Positions 5,656-6,150 of a stretch of DNA of 6,150 nucleotides are shown one piece after another. The stretch comes from Candidatus Parcubacteria bacterium (GTDB lineage Bacteria; Patescibacteriota; Minisyncoccia; Phycocordibacterales; Phycocordibacteraceae). The notes beneath the pieces were generated by a model. It was not told the DNA's origin. It did not search any database and was given only the letters and a program-made list of their open reading frames with translations. How positions within the stretch are numbered: position 1 is the stretch's first letter; each line of letters begins with the position of its first letter. The stretch covers positions 6,269 to 12,418 of the forward strand of contig DAIDID010000010.1 of NCBI GenBank assembly GCA_027459545.1, written 5' to 3'. A program made the position numbers and the translations under genes.

Positions 5656-6150
5656 ATGAAAATGTTAAAGGACTTTTTGATCAATCCCAAGAACGCTCTC
5701 TCGTTTTTGATTTTGGTCTCTTTAATTTGGTTAGTATTCGTCGTCCTTTGCCCACCACCAGCTGCTGCGAGTGCTCAGGAGTTGCCTGTCGTTACGGCAA
5801 TTCCAACCGCCCCTCTCAGCAGCTGCAGTCAGACTGCACGTTGCTGGCAAAATTGGGGTGCGGCGCCTTATGCCGCGAGTATGAGTGAGGCGTTTACGGA
5901 CGCCAAGCTCGATAAGTTCTTGGCCGATGCGGTCAAAGCTGGTTTACCGGCTGAGATCGTGACGTTCATCAAGAACGATATTAAGGCTCATCAAGACGGC
6001 GAGGGCAATCCGTGGCAGTACTTGAATCCAGGTAAACATCTGGATCTCATGGAAAGCCGGGATGGCCCCATGTTTGACGTCACTGTCGGAGAGATCGATC
6101 TAAGGAAAGGCGAAGTCATGGCGGCGAAAGCCACTGGCTATGCCTATTCC
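5656..6150 (+). CDS. Secreted protein of unknown function, 3'-truncated by window edge
   Basis: The frame is open from the ATG at 5656 to the end of the window (165 codons, no stop). AAAGGAAA upstream is a good ribosome binding site for this start. The N-terminus is a signal peptide: MKMLKDFLINPKN, a hydrophobic core about 14-32 (LSFLILVSLIWLVFVVL), then PPPAAASA with probable signal peptidase I cleavage after A40 (ASA before QE). Cys32 is not in a proper lipobox (VVLC), so a lipoprotein is unlikely. The mature part begins with a Pro/Thr/Ser stretch, has C57 and C63 that could form a disulfide, and continues into a mixed charged region (KFLADAVKAGLPAEIVTFI, then NPGKHLDLMESRDGPMF) with no family recognised. 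Composition differs from its neighbours: by hand count GC is 92 of 180 over 5881-6060, with many C-ending codons, against about 43% in a sampled gyrB line. This may indicate transfer or a different expression class. Confidence 0.8.
   Translation, partial: MKMLKDFLINPKNALSFLILVSLIWLVFVVLCPPPAAASAQELPVVTAIPTAPLSSCSQTARCWQNWGAAPYAASMSEAFTDAKLDKFLADAVKAGLPAEIVTFIKNDIKAHQDGEGNPWQYLNPGKHLDLMESRDGPMFDVTVGEIDLRKGEVMAAKATGYAYS

Noticed and set aside
5680..5760. Lipoprotein signal (Cys32) in the last gene
   Set aside because: The residues before Cys are VVL, without the small residue needed at -1, and a better signal peptidase I site (ASA) follows.
5860..5876. GCGGC...GCCGC inverted repeat in the secreted-protein gene as a fourth member of the hairpin family
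   Set aside because: It has only a 5-bp stem and a 7-nt loop, unlike the 9-10 bp, 3-nt-loop design of the other three.
5544..5888. 114-codon open frame from GTG at 5544
   Set aside because: It overlaps the secreted-protein gene in another frame, has no ribosome binding site, and its product is Arg/Cys/Ser-rich with no domain, as expected of an out-of-frame read.
1..6150. CRISPR arrays, tRNA or rRNA genes, transposases, phage genes
   Set aside because: No regularly spaced repeats, cloverleaf-like sequence, rRNA sequence or mobile-element protein was seen on either strand.

Overview
The window looks like a chromosomal segment from a small-genome bacterium, most likely of the Candidate Phyla Radiation (Patescibacteria, Parcubacteria-like). 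This is inferred from overall style, not from a marker: moderately AT-rich core genes, compact spacing, a sortase and a CARDB surface protein each held by one N-terminal membrane anchor, and an unusual acidic insert in GyrB. The standard code fits: no gene needs TGA read through. The stops seen are TAA once and TAG three times.

Layout. Positions 1-1630 (+) hold the 3' part of pheT (phenylalanyl-tRNA synthetase beta), open at the left edge. After 56 bp comes complete gyrB (1687-3813, +). A convergent gene (3882-4643, -) encodes a membrane-anchored CARDB-domain protein. The gap between these two genes is one 74-bp structure, a 31-bp perfect inverted repeat whose outer ends are the two TAG stop codons, and it should terminate transcription in both directions. 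A 90-bp divergent promoter region (4644-4733) follows, with two TTGACA boxes placed symmetrically around TTGCAA. It drives the CARDB gene leftward and a class-unassigned sortase (4734-5468, +) rightward. Next is a 187-bp spacer with several inverted repeats and a structured, purine-rich leader. The window ends inside a secreted protein of unknown function (5656 to the right edge, +), whose composition is more GC-rich than its neighbours.

How the genes relate. pheT and gyrB are housekeeping genes for translation and DNA supercoiling. The CARDB protein and the sortase form a divergent pair with the same topology (cytoplasmic N-terminus, one helix, extracellular domain) and share a promoter region, which suggests a cell-surface module. 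The CARDB protein has no recognisable LPXTG-type sorting signal, so it is not an obvious substrate of that sortase. Three short GC-rich hairpins of the same design (9-10 bp perfect stem, 3-nt loop) occur inside pheT, inside gyrB and just after the sortase gene. They may belong to a dispersed hairpin family.
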